Positions 1-12,715 of a DNA stretch of 64,000 bases are shown here, piece by piece (the first letter of the stretch is position 1; each line of letters opens with the position of its first letter). The stretch is taken from the NCBI GenBank assembly GCA_963681505.1, contig OY811983.1, positions 4,394,122 to 4,458,121 of the forward strand, written 5' to 3'. The notes under the pieces were generated by a model. It ran no database searches, was not told the DNA's origin, and worked only from the letters and a program-made list of their open reading frames with translations. The translations under genes and the position numbers were made by a program. The stretch is from Eunapius fragilis. Lineage: Eukaryota > Porifera > Demospongiae > Spongillida > Spongillidae.

Positions 1-3000
1 ATGAGGTGAAGCTTATCAGTATCCAAAAACATGTGCTCAGGACAGAGAGGCTTCTCAAAAAACTACATGCACTAAGACCCATGGTCAGCAAAACATCCCC
101 ATTTTTTTACCGCACCTTTTGTCACAAAGGATCTGCCTTCTAACCAACTAATGTTACAAGTAGGTACAGATCTGATCACAAGACATGCCACTGAAGTTGA
201 GCAGGTCATATCTACACACTGCTATAGCCATTCACATTGCCAAGCGACATTGTAGGTACATACATTAACTAAACTTATATGCATCCAAATGCACATCATC
301 AATATACTTCCATGATGTACATGCTTGCACTTAGGATGTATGTGTACCTGTTTTGTTAACGTCTCCTTGCTTTCGGATGAGCTCGATAGCGACTTAGAAT
401 TGTACACTGCCAATGTATATGGTACAGAGTCTGGACAGTTCTGTATGGAAGGCAAGTCCAAACACCCATGTACATACATGTACTGCAATAACAGTACAGA
501 TGAATCCTTTACCCTGTGCAGCTTTTGGATGAAGTGAGTAGCTCTCACTCTTAACTTCTTTACCACAGATGGTATTGATACAACCTATAACATTAAAAAG
601 TCAAAGTGCTCACAATCATAGAACCTTCAACACTCCATCTTCCCAACATCCTCTTTTTTATTTACATTGCATAATGTCAAGTGTACATGTACAACAGATT
701 AGAATTTCTACGTACATAATGCCACAAGTCTAAATGTATGGATATTTTTAAAGTTATGTGATTCTAAAACCACAGACAGAATGATATTCAAAAAAAATTA
801 CCTGATGCTCAGTCCCCAGACTTTGGATAAGAGCAGCACGAAACAACTCTGCATGTCGTTGCAGATAATCCAATATCTGAGAAAATCATACAAATGGCAA
901 TATCTATGCAAGCATTAAATTTTACTAAAACTTGTTCATCCAATTAATCAATTCATGCTCTAAAGAAATGAAAAGATCAGTACTGAACCAAAGACAAATT
1001 GCATTTTGCAGCAAAGAGCATTTTAGCTACATGTACATATAATTGTACAAGTATTGTACTATACAAGAATTGCATAAAGATCACATATGTACACAAGTAC
1101 AATTATTTTTACTTCACAATGTGAGTATTCCAATGCAAATACACACTATTGAACATATATGTAGACTGTCCATCATGAGCATCTTTATGTTGCAATAGAT
1201 ACACATCTGGTACATGTTATAAATAGGGCCTTATTTTTACCTGCTCAGCAGTTGCACATATTCCAGTCAGTGAAGATACAACACACTCATTTGTTGTGTT
1301 TAGCTCCTACATGTAAGATAACAAGCAATTGACATAAGGATATACATGTACATTGTATGTCAAGAGAGTTGCATGAAAATGATTTATAACAATTTCATTT
1401 CTTAACCTTCATTCCTTGTTAGGTAAATCATATATGTCCACATACACCTATACATTGTGTGTGAAAACAATCAGCTATAGGCTATATACAATCATCAAAT
1501 TTATGTGTACATGCAAACATGTGTACATCTGTACATGTGTGCACTTGATTTACGGGCACATTCCCCTTGATACAAGTGCAGTGGTGTACTGTGTGGTGCA
1601 GTGTATGCAGGGAGGACTATCTCATTCTGCCTTCATACTCGTACTCTGTACGTTTCATACATAAATCTTCATCATTCTGATCGACTTTGTGTGATGTAGG
1701 GACAAAATGTGTTGATGCTATAGCAATGTGCTCTGGCTTGAACAATAGTTAGGCACAATACCCTTACTGGCGCACAATAAACAGATATGAAGAATATGAT
1801 AGGCCCACAAACTAGATAAACAGAGCTTCTCTGTGTGTTAACATCATTGACAGCGTTGAAGAGTAAAAGTGACAAAATTTACACAACCTAAAACTAAACA
1901 CTACATAATTAATTCATTTAACAATAATTGACCACATTGAATTTATAGCCGTACGTGTATACACCCAGACAGTACACAAATGTACACATATCCCTGTAAT
2001 AACTGTTTTTGGCATCAATATGTATACATTAATACATCAGTAAAATCGGCATGCACAGTTCATGTGAAAATTCTGTAACATTTATAATATTTCATGTTTC
2101 TCTTGTATTCATACATATAATCCATTAATGAATGACATGTATATATGAGGACAGTGTCCAGCATAATCTCCTTTATGATATTTTCAGGACAAGCAAAAAA
2201 AAAAAAGTAATTCTCTCTATGAAATGTATGGTTTATTATCAATTCAGTGCCTCATAACTTTATGATGGATAGTCTAATTATTGATGCATAATGATCATTT
2301 GATAGAGGTTCTTTGCATTTCAAGGAAAATCAAAACATTACAAAACTTAAAAAACTACCCAGAAGGGTGATATTGCTCCCAAATACATATAAAATGCTTT
2401 CCATTTGAATCACTATAACTTCAAAACAATTAATTCCTATTTTCAACACATCATACCACTCAAAAAAACATACATGTACACTGCATGCAGTGCATTACAC
2501 ACCTGGTTAGCGGTTGGTAGCTGATATTCTTGTGCCACTTTGGAAGAGTAATTGGCACACATGTCTTTTAACAATTGTGGGGGTGAGACAAAACAACATG
2601 ACTATTTATACACACATATATATATATATAGATACCACACAAGATAAAACCCTTTTAATACTAACTTACATATATCCCTTATGTCATTACTACCAAGTAA
2701 GCATTTTATTGTACATGTATATAAAGTCCTACCAGACATGAATGTCAACAGTTATTCAGCATGTATACTTAGTTGACAATGCATATTAACCTTAATATGC
2801 CCAACAATATGGATCAAGGCTCATTGATCACTATCAAGATCTCAAGCCATCTTTCAACTCTATTAGAGGTTAATCCATTAGTGAGGGTGAACTAATACCT
2901 AGAGCAATTCTGTTCAGGTCTGTGTATATTCAGGATAGATTTATGAGTAGTACTTAAATCATTTCATCTATTACTGGGGAGGCGGGGGGGGGGGGGGATG

Positions 3001-6000
3001 AAGTTAACTATTTTAAAGTGGTGTCGTGAATAGGGAGCAGACTAAGAGAGCACTTCACAGAACAGAACTTTAGACATGTACACTGTATTTCCTTATATAT
3101 ACCTTTCATTGATGCCAAAACACCACCAAATTCACTTTGCAGCCTATCAATGCACATCAGCATATTGTTAGTAGGAATACTGCTGGGCAACCCTAAATGT
3201 ATGACAATTGATGCAATTATGTGCTTCCATGTACAGTGTACATGCATATCTCTATCACCAACCTCTTGTGATTAAACATAAATAACTGCTAACAGTAGAA
3301 AGCATCCTTGATAGTTGTAAGTGATTATTGCAGAGCATCATGTTCACATTAGTAAGTTGCGGTCCACAAACAGATTCTTTGCATTCCATTTGCAAACTAG
3401 TATCCCACAAAATGGATTACAATTTAAAGATAAATACTGTACAATGTTGCACTAGTCCTAGCTGCTTCTAACCAATGCCCACCTGTGACTGTATGTAGAA
3501 CTTACTAGCACCATAGAGGAATTAGTTCCTATTAGATAGCAAGGGCAGGGATTTATCTGACCCACCCTTTACCCACCCGCTACTCACCCGTAACTTTTGG
3601 GCTTACCCACCCATGAATATTGGGTGGTACCGCTTTTTATAGTTAATCTGCATTAGTGGTGCAGGTGTGATCGTTTCTATGTGCTGCATGATTGATGGTT
3701 AGATTTGAATAATTTCATTACCATATTACACATTATAACTTCCATGGTTGACATAACCCACCCACCCTTGCCCAGTTGCCTACCCACCCATCATAAATAA
3801 AAGTCAGATAAATCCCTGAAGGGTAGATGGAAATATATTGGCTATAGGCCACATATATACCACGATTGCTGCCACAAAAAAGGATTTAAAATTTTTCCTG
3901 ATAGAAACATTATGCATGCAATTGCATAATTAAAAATTCAGAATGAACAGTCCAATTTCCAGTGTGCAAGAAAGAGGTTGCAGAGGTCCTAGGTACCTTT
4001 TTAATATTAAACATAAAAACTTGTATGTCCGTATGTTAGGTAGGTCCCTTTTCACTACAACAATCCTATACATAGTAATTTATTAACATTGAAACTACAC
4101 CATATTAATTACAACATGCAATGCAATAAAACCGCTCACAAAGTTAGTTATTCTGCCTAAAGAGGAAGGACAACCACTGCAATGGTGTGCAATTAAATGA
4201 AAATCAGAAGATGAAGATTAAAAACATACATTTACAATGACAGTAGATATGCCTTGAGCATCCCATGTAGAATACATACATGGATATATATTAAATAAGC
4301 TAATATAATCCACATATTGTCCTCTGCGAGAATAAGCCTCAAAAATGGTAAACGTTGTACAGGTGTGAAATGGACCAACCTTAATTGCATGTATGGAGTA
4401 AGTGTCTCCATGAAAATTGTGAAGTTATGAAATGCCATCGCAAACCCTTCCAAATCTGTAGAAGTAGTCTATTGAGCCAAAACCAAAATGATGTGTCAGA
4501 ATACGACAACATCTGTATATTATACCAATAAATATGGGTTCTTCTCCAGTTGCTCGCAGTAGGCAGATAGGGTACTAATGAGTGGTTTTGTGAAGCTTGA
4601 AGATGAATGCAATAGTTCGCAGAACTGGAAGCATTATAAACATTATGTACAGTCTACAAGCATATCTCTTACTTTCTGGTTTTCAATGGACATACAAAGA
4701 CCAGAGGATGTATCCAACGGATACACCTTACACCTCTTTTAATAAAAAGAACAAGTCAAATTCGAAGTTCTTACATACATGTACATGCACATGTACCTGC
4801 TCCATATAGGAATGATAAGTAGATATCTGTGTTGCAATGGTAGTCACCAGTTCTACTCCACTGGCAAGTGCCACATAAACCTGATTCTGTATATATAATA
4901 TGTATGCAAATACTTCATGTCTTTAGAGTCTGACTATGCAACAAAATAAGTTTTAAGGCAAAAGAAAACCATTTGCATTTTTATACAAACAAACCCTTTA
5001 ATATGATATTTATTTTATTGCCACATAAACTTTAGTGGATGGTTAACTATTCTCACAAAAAGAATTATATTCCAGTACCTGAATCTTTGTGTCAATAGAT
5101 GGCAGATTAAGTGCAGAGAATTCTCCTACAATTGATAATGATGAAACAAAGAATACGTAAGGACCAGCCCTCACCAGATGATGCAAATTGAGGAGATGTC
5201 TGCAAAGATTGGCCTGAAAGACAGCAAAAAGATACACATACAAGGAAATGATCAATACACACATCATAAAAGGATACACATTATTAGTGACACAGCATCC
5301 CCAGGTTAAAGTACACATAGTAAAAAAAAACATGAACATCCTGAATTTCCGTTTTAATAGTCGTCAGTCATGTGTTCTTTCTACAAGATATAGATGTACT
5401 CTAATGTAAAAGTAGTGGCTACTAAAGCATTACTTGCTCTATCGTTCGATGCACTACTACATACGAAAACATTTAGGAGAATGTAAGTTAAAGAATACAG
5501 GCATCTTTGTAAGCTTTAGTCTCAGTGGTAAGTGGCCGGGCCCCTCCCCTCGAGAGGTTACAAAATGACAACAAGTTGGTTAAAATAACCAGGCAAATTA
5601 TACAAGCTGCACTGCAATGATTAGCTAAGTTATGTTCTAGATGTTTGTAGTTATCTACTGCAATTCCAGCTGGATCGTGTCATGTGTCATGAGAATCTGC
5701 TATGCGTTATTTGCCCCATTGTGCACAAAACTAGGCTCTTTATTGTCCCTGCTTTTGCAATACTGTATTGTGTTGTTCATTGGTGTGTGTTTGAGAAGTT
5801 GGGAGACTTAGGTGATTTAGTACCCTGGTAAGCAGTATGCACTATTGGTTAAAATCCTGTGCTTAGTGTGGTCAATAATAATTTGCTGCATGATAGAATT
5901 TGCGTTTCAACATATCATTTGAAGACAAATGAGGTAAGTGCAAAAAAGAGAAGAAAAGAAATAGATGAAGAAAAAAAGCTAAGTTTTTATGCTATTTTTG

Positions 6001-9000
6001 CAACCACTTAAACCAATTCATTAGTGCAGCAAGAGATTGTGCCAGGATTATTGATCCGGTTAAATTGGTGTTAATATACCAAAGGAGTTCATTATTAATG
6101 TTGAACCGTTCGAATCAGCCAGATACAACTGTTCTTACAATGCATGTCAAAAAGGTGGTTCCATTAAGACACTGTTCGCAACAAGTTTTTGTACCATCCC
6201 GATGGTACCAAGAAGCAATGGGTATCATATTCACCATCATTGTGTTCAGTAACGAAGAATAGGACTTTCAAAATATTTAACAGTTCCTATAAACATACGC
6301 ATATATGGTATAACAAGTGTACACAATACAATAGTAAATAGCAAGCTTAGTACCATCACTGCTGGGTATAAGTAGTTAATTATCATTGTATAAATCTCTG
6401 CTCAAGCATAATTTGGAAGGGGGTAGCAATGACCACGAAAAGATCCTTCAAAACACATGTTTGAGGCAGTGTAGTATTGACACATAAAATATTAAGTATC
6501 ACATGAAATCAGAGATGTATGGTTTGTCCATTTTAAGCCCACTGTGGAATAGGTGGGTATACTCCAGAAAGGAATGTTTTAAAAGCAGCAGAGTTTTGCA
6601 CTGCAAAAAAAAATCATCTACCTATAGAAATTCAATAGTTGTACAAGCCTAATTTTTAGGATTGAGCATTCTTTCAAACAAAAAGTGACTTGCTGAAAGG
6701 CTGAGGTTTTGAGAATACATTGCCATTATATTACTCCCACTATGATATTTCCCTTACAGCAGCATCTGGAAAAAAGTAAACAGCAGCAGACAAAAAGGAG
6801 CTAGAGACATTTCTTATTAGTAGTGCCACTCATAATACATGTACTAATCAATCAAAATGTAATTACAGAATTGATTGCACACCATGTATGGTAGAATTTT
6901 GTTTTATTTTCTTGGTTCCTCTTTCTATGGAACATACAAATGCTGTTACACCTAGGAGTTCAAAAGTTATTATAGGAGGTTTTTTGATTGATTGATTGAT
7001 TGATTTGATTTACAGGTACAAAAAGTACACTGAGGTAAATAATGGCATGTGCAAATTCTAATTACTTTAAATGTGTAGCACTGTTTTATCACTATAGATT
7101 TGTCCTTTTAGCAGTTTTACTTCACCCGTTATGAAAATATACATGTAGTTACTGCACTTTCCCAGTCGGTTCACACCAATGATTTTTAAAATCCATGTCT
7201 CATTCAATGTATGGGATGCGGATGCCCAAATCATTGTCGCGAATTGGGCAGAAAAATGCACTTTTGCACAGGACAAACCAATAGAAACAGTACCCCTCCA
7301 TATACAATGTAAAACATTTGCACACTCCAATAGAAAAATATTGAACCCGTAGGGATTATACCATAGGAAGAGACTAATAGAGAATCTAACTTCTACCATA
7401 GAGAAATGGTGAAATATGATGGTAGAAAATACAATGGCAATAGCATTAATTTTTCAGAAGTTATAGCAATTCAAACGGAGAGCATAAAAAACCATTTTAT
7501 TTGGCATAACTTGGTTAAATCTATCAACATCCTGTTTTCAACAAGCATTTCTCTATTGTAGTATTTGTTTTATTCTTTCTGTTACGAAGATATAACCAAG
7601 TGAAGTGGGTGTACATTTCCCAGCCTGATTGGTGTTAATTACCTAGGCAGCTGCTTCCCATGGAAGCAATGTGCCTACACATTGGTGCAACATAATGCAT
7701 GTACTTTGCACAGTTATACATGTAACTTCATAACATGTAGAGTACAAATTAACAAACAGGACAAACAAATCAAACGGAACTCCTACACGTACAATGTATG
7801 CACACCAAATTAAATCATATGTATGGGTGCTGATTGCTCTTGATATCGTGAAGTCAGCATGTGCATTAGAACTATACATTGCAATGATTCCATCTCTGAA
7901 CATCTAGTGGCTTGCAAACAAGCATTAGGACATCCCTGAATGAACATGATGTACATTTTACATGGAATACACCTTAGATGAACATTTCAATACAAAGAAC
8001 CATTTTCTGGAATTATAATATAGTTTACTACGCTCCCTAAATTCTTCTAGGGATGGTTCTATCAGTTAATGTATACTCTGTATGGCACTGAGTTGAATTG
8101 TTAAAACTATCACTTCAAACCGCTAATGAATATCACATACCCTGAAAGTCTTGCACTCTAGAAGCTTGCACTTTGGATATCAACTCTTGGCTATATGTAG
8201 AAGTATATTTATGCATATCTATACAAAGCTATTCTCTATCAATTAACATGTCATGCGCTATGCAATACAGTCATAATGAATGCACACACACACACATGAA
8301 TTATTTGAAGGATCACAGAGACAACTCTGCTCAAAAATAAATGCCGCATTCATGAAAAGCAAACCTTTCTTCCAGTGATTTTGATAGCTTGAGTATTTTT
8401 GACTGAATAAAGTATAAAAAGCATTGAATAAACTATCCGGGACAATACATTATGCATTAGTGCTTATACATGCACCACCCCCTGGCCCTGCCCACTTAGG
8501 TTGCTGTTTCAATGGCCACAAATGACTTAGTGCATTATTTAAAATATTTTGTATTGTATCAGCTTTCATGAAAAATCGTGCGGCAAAAGGACATAATGTG
8601 CACTTGAATGCAGTAAACATTACGATACATTACCTTCATGTTTTTAACAGTAACTGTGGCATATTGTATCTTTATAGTGTGTGCATATAGTGTTGTTCAA
8701 GCCCAGAACAGTCAGTATACCAGTACACCCAATATACCTAGCACAATATGTACAGTGCTGCAGTTATGACACTTAACCATTACTGGATATTTACATTATT
8801 TCCCCATTCGCAATCCTAGGAAGTCGAAAAGCAGATTTTAAAATTAACACACACACATATACATATGTATCAACTGCACATGTAGTTCTGAATGTAAAAT
8901 TATCATGATCGCACATCATACTTCAAGTATTGCTTTCTCAGTTTTCAAGCTCTCCACAGTAATTTTGTGTTCCTTGCTCAATTCATCAATGACCAAATTA

Positions 9001-12000
9001 TTACTTGAAACCTCTCTGATATAAAGAGACACAAGTCAACACTCCTTTCGAATGTTAAACTTTTCAGTCGTTCAAAGCAGCAAAGGAAATGAGGCAAAAT
9101 AATGATGTAGACATGTATATCATATCTACGTATCAAGTGTTAGATTTAATTTGTCCCCATTGCAAATTATTTTGTTATTGCTTACAAATGTGGATCTGTG
9201 CAATTCTATGTAAGAATAAATTTTGACATTGAAACTGAAATACACTGTGTAGATTTGTACATTTTCAACAAACACAAATTGTTAAATATACTGATCCAAT
9301 CCATAATGATACCTACATGTACCACATGTAAACGACAGGTACAGCACTCACTGTTCAAGAGTTCTCACTCTACTGGTCAAGTCACTGACAGTATTTTCAT
9401 TCTTCTGTGTCAAATCCATTATCTGTATGCAAATGTGTACAGTACAAAATCAGTATGAAATTGCCAAAACTCTCAACAAACCTTTGAGTGCAGATTCTCA
9501 TTTTCTGCAATCTTTGCAGCAAGTTCTTCAGACTGAATATCATAAGCATCACTGTTTATTGACAGGGATTCATCTGCAGAAGTACCAATCTGCTCAAAGA
9601 AAGAAATGTATGAATCTAATAATTAATGGTTCATGAAATTATTTGCTGTAGAGGGTCTATATATTATATGGAGGATTATTATAATGCATGTACTGAAAGG
9701 TCTAGAGCCTCAGGCAGAGCTGAATGCATGTGTTGACTATGCAAGCTGAAATAGCACAATATTGCTAGATGGATGGCAATAATAATAATGAAATTGAAAC
9801 TACACATGCCCAACAGAAATGAGTTATCCTAATACTCATTCAAAGAATAGTAAATATTGCTTAGACTTGATGGACTGGTGAAACAAATTTCTCACATAGA
9901 ATTTACTCTATTTATGTGACTTAAAAGCAGGGCTAGAAGCATTATTGTAATGAATTGCATCAAATATTGATGTAAAGGATCCATTCCTACATACCAAATA
10001 TGTAATGCTTGTCATAACCACTTTAGTGTTAACTTTTGGTGTTAACTTTTCATTTGAAAACTTTTTTACCTTCTTTCGTCTGTTCCCTTTTCTCATAGTA
10101 TCTAACTCATCCTGAAGTATGGTCACTCTCTTACTCAACTGTAGCAGGGCAGAGCAAATTAGAACATAAATCATAATCAACTGATTCAATATACGAAGAA
10201 AAAAAGTAACAAGAAACTAGTCTTACATTGGCATGTGATAACAAATTCCATTTTAAACTCTCCAGGTGCAACAAATGAGAATTTTAATGTAATGTTGTTA
10301 ATTTAATCCGATAAAATTATTAGCTATTATTGAGACTATAATCAAAATTGCACATACAACTAATGCACAAGTAATCACCAATATAAATAAAAATGTAAAC
10401 GTGAATTTACCTGCTGATTTCTGAATTCCAAAGATTCATTTTCTTGGACATGCTTTCGCAGTGTCAAGGCCTTTTCTCTGAACTCTTCCTAAATAAACCA
10501 ATACCTTGTTACACAATTTGTATCATTGTTTTTAAGTGAATCTGCTAGAGTCATATATAAGGTAATATATAAGTACTAATTAATCCCTTATGCAGTAACT
10601 CCAACTTGTTGCAACGAGTTCAACATACATGGAAAGTACCTTACAAAGACTAAAAATCATTATTATTAAAATTAAGAGCTAAGATATTAGGAGACAAAAA
10701 TCTAACATTTACTGAGCAGGATAGATATTATCTTTATGGAGCAGCAAATGAAACTGTCTTAAATTCTACTTAGGATATCTAGTTGAACAACATTATACCA
10801 ATAAATTCAGTAAGCCTACCTGTATACCAGTTTTGTAAAGTTTGGCATTAAGACAATATTTACAATACACTATTTACATTACATGAATTTCTACCTTTAA
10901 ATTTACTTGTTGTGCAGGTACATATATAAATATAGGTTAGACAGTGAAACTGAGGGATCTACGTGATTCAGAATCCCCTAGGGACCTGGGCTGTAGCGTT
11001 CCAACCAGTAGCAAAGGTTCTAGGGCCTGAGGGGATTCTAAATCACATAGATCCCTAGCAACCAATAAGTTTATCGTACAAGATACATCCGTAGTCGCCA
11101 TTGTACGCATACTGGCAGATTCTTTTGACGTCACGAGCAGTATGTTATACATGCATTAAACAAACAGGATATCGGTATTTTGCTCTCAAATGAAACCAGT
11201 GTCAACGAGAGAATATGAAAACAGCAACACATTAAATGTGCACGCACTATGTCCCATGTACCTGGAACATACAAAATGATCTTTTGTTCCTATGGTATAC
11301 AGTTACATGCACATAGTATGATATTACATGCAATAGAAACATACATAAATAACAGAGACAAATCAACTAATTATGTTGTCAGCATACTGATCAGTTTTTA
11401 CAAATGCTCACAGTACAGAGCCAGCAGGGGGGGGGGGGGGGGGGGGGGGATTTCCAAGTACTAAATAAGTGTTGTCAGGGCAGTTAGGATCCTTCTATTG
11501 TGTTTACTTACCATGCAACTAACTAATCAGATTGTGTAAATCGCATCTTGTATTGTCTAATACTATATACAAACTTCATCTAGTCAAGCTAGTGTCAATT
11601 CATATTACAATGTTCAGAAGGAAACCAATATGACACCAAAGCTGAAATCATCAAATTTATAAAAGCTATCTGATACACTTTATTATTTTCTAGGCTGTGA
11701 TAAAACAAGTTTGTTCAGTAAATCCTGACTTTATATAACAGCAGCCCTGTAGAAGATGTTTTCTTACCGTCAAAGTTCAATTTAGAATTAAGAAGGTTCG
11801 AATTAGCGATGTCTTCATGCACTGATGGATTCTGCACCTCTGTTACTTTTTGTACTTTAACGTGTAACTATGATCATTAATAATTAATCGATATATACAT
11901 ATATATAACGTACCTCCAACTTGGTTTTCTCAGCTTGCTCGTCTCTAATAGCCTTCTTGAGGACATCTATTTGCATTCTGAGCTAAAATTGCGAACACCG

Positions 12001-12120
12001 TGAGGTAACTTCTTTAGCGAAACGCTTCAACCGAATGCGCACTACAAATGCGATGGCTATGAATACCTTGGCATACTCCTGTGCGAGCTTTTGATACTTG
12101 CCCTGCAGCTCTGAACCCAT
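1..12120 (-). CDS. PPP1R21: PPP1R21 homologue (KLRAQ-motif coiled-coil protein; FERRY complex subunit), 3' end outside window
   Basis: Exons read on the minus strand: 12067-12120, 11914-11982, 10411-10488, 9995-10138, 9482-9592, 9352-9422, 8922-9015, 8365-8387, 8141-8190, then a gap, 5079-5213, 4797-4880, 4526-4574 (tentative), 4380-4455, a gap, 3103-3192, 2503-2564, 1241-1306, 802-876, 513-557 and 348-440. The start MGSELQGKYQKLAQEYAK followed by LRMQIDVLKKA is the family's N-terminal KLRAQ region. Later pieces match human PPP1R21 in order: RVTILQDELDTM, KIAENENLH, YSSKVAQEYQLPTANQ, NTTNECVVSSL and SVPYTLAVYN. The first part is heptad-rich coiled coil and the middle is a helical domain. In mammals the protein sits on early endosomes with Rab5 and binds PP1. 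Exon phases close from 12120 to 8141 and from 3192 to 348. At least one exon is unread in 5214-8140 and another in 3193-4379. The C-terminal TTKRSYEDQL block would lie left of base 1. Confidence 0.93.
2139..2386. repeat. dispersed repeat, copy A (PPP1R21 intron)
   Basis: It shares stretches such as GACAGTGTCCAGCA, TTTTCAGGACAAGCAAAA, GATTCAGTGCCT-like and AAAACTACCCAG with 41479-41713 in the same orientation. The copies are diverged. The outer ends partly mirror each other (GACAGTGTCCAGCA against TGCTGGATACTGTC in copy B), suggesting a decayed TIR element. Confidence 0.6.
3546..3818. mobile_element. 273-bp MITE, copy 1 (PPP1R21 intron)
   Basis: The termini CAGGGATTTATCTGAC and GTCAGATAAATCCCTG are perfect 16-bp inverted repeats. 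The interior contains many ACCCACCC words near both ends. A second copy at 39926-40197 is almost identical. Confidence 0.85.
8365..8387 (-). other. PPP1R21: 23-nt microexon of PPP1R21
   Basis: The upstream exon (8922-9015) ends in phase 0 and the downstream exon (8141-8190) must be entered in phase 2. A 23-nt segment flanked by AG and GTTTGC supplies exactly that shift. It reads LSKSLEE plus two bases and continues the coiled coil into QELISKVQAS. Without it the frame breaks. Confidence 0.7.
10930..11075. mobile_element. foldback MITE (PPP1R21 intron 2)
   Basis: The left arm GGGATCTACGTGATTCAG with AATCCCCTAGG pairs with the right arm (CCTGAGGGGATTCTAAATCA, CATAGATCCC). The segment ending AGCAACCAATAAG recurs near 61995-62010 (TTGGTTGCTACG), and GAGGGATCTACGTGAT recurs at about 62048. 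Confidence 0.65.
11427..11449 (+). repeat. poly-G tract
   Basis: Run of 23 G inside the second PPP1R21 intron. Its length is likely unstable or mis-assembled. Confidence 0.9.
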
Positions 12121-12715
12121 CTCCTTAGACAAAATTGTGCCCCGCCTAGAACTAATTTCTAGATAACGCTCTCTCAGTGTTTATAAATTAAAGTTATATT
12201 TATACAAACGATATTTATACACTGCAATCGCTCTTTTCTCCGAGTGTGCCCTGCTCGCTGGCAATTCCAGGCTACATGGGATAGCCTTAAACTCAAATGA
12301 GTTTTACTTGTCTTCGCCAAATGCAGATTGTACTAGTTCGTTGTAGCCACGCCCTCGGCATGCCATGTATTATGGCTAAGGACGTGCCCATAGTGCAGTT
12401 ATGCTTCCATGCACTGCACGACCTTGTGTTGTGTCCAGATTCCTCATTTCAACACTTCCATACGTTGACTGTTCTCACCACTATTAATAGTATGAACCAG
12501 TAATAATTAAAATCACGCATTTTTGACCCATATTAAAGACTCCATACTATGACTTTAAACTATATCATAATGTGGTGATAATTTCTGATTTGAATGGTCA
12601 TGTCTAATGCATTGATGAACACCTTGAAGCACTTCACTACAACCAATAGTTATGTCTGTGTCCAGAACATACATGTATATTACACAAAGGTTCAATAAAT
12701 AGCACAGAAACGGGT
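12121..12715. other. intergenic: PPP1R21 upstream region and SLC25A19 3' flank
   Basis: The genes on both sides are transcribed leftward, so this 595-bp stretch must hold the SLC25A19 3' UTR and the PPP1R21 promoter. No coding exon, tRNA or clear repeat was seen. The two open frames here are unsupported. Confidence 0.5.

Noticed and set aside
7060-7560. A definite boundary for another foldback of the TPMT-intron family
   Set aside because: Words such as CAATGATTTT and CAATGTATGGGATGCGGATGCC resemble the family tip, but the arms are too decayed to set ends, so it is only mentioned as a probable relative.
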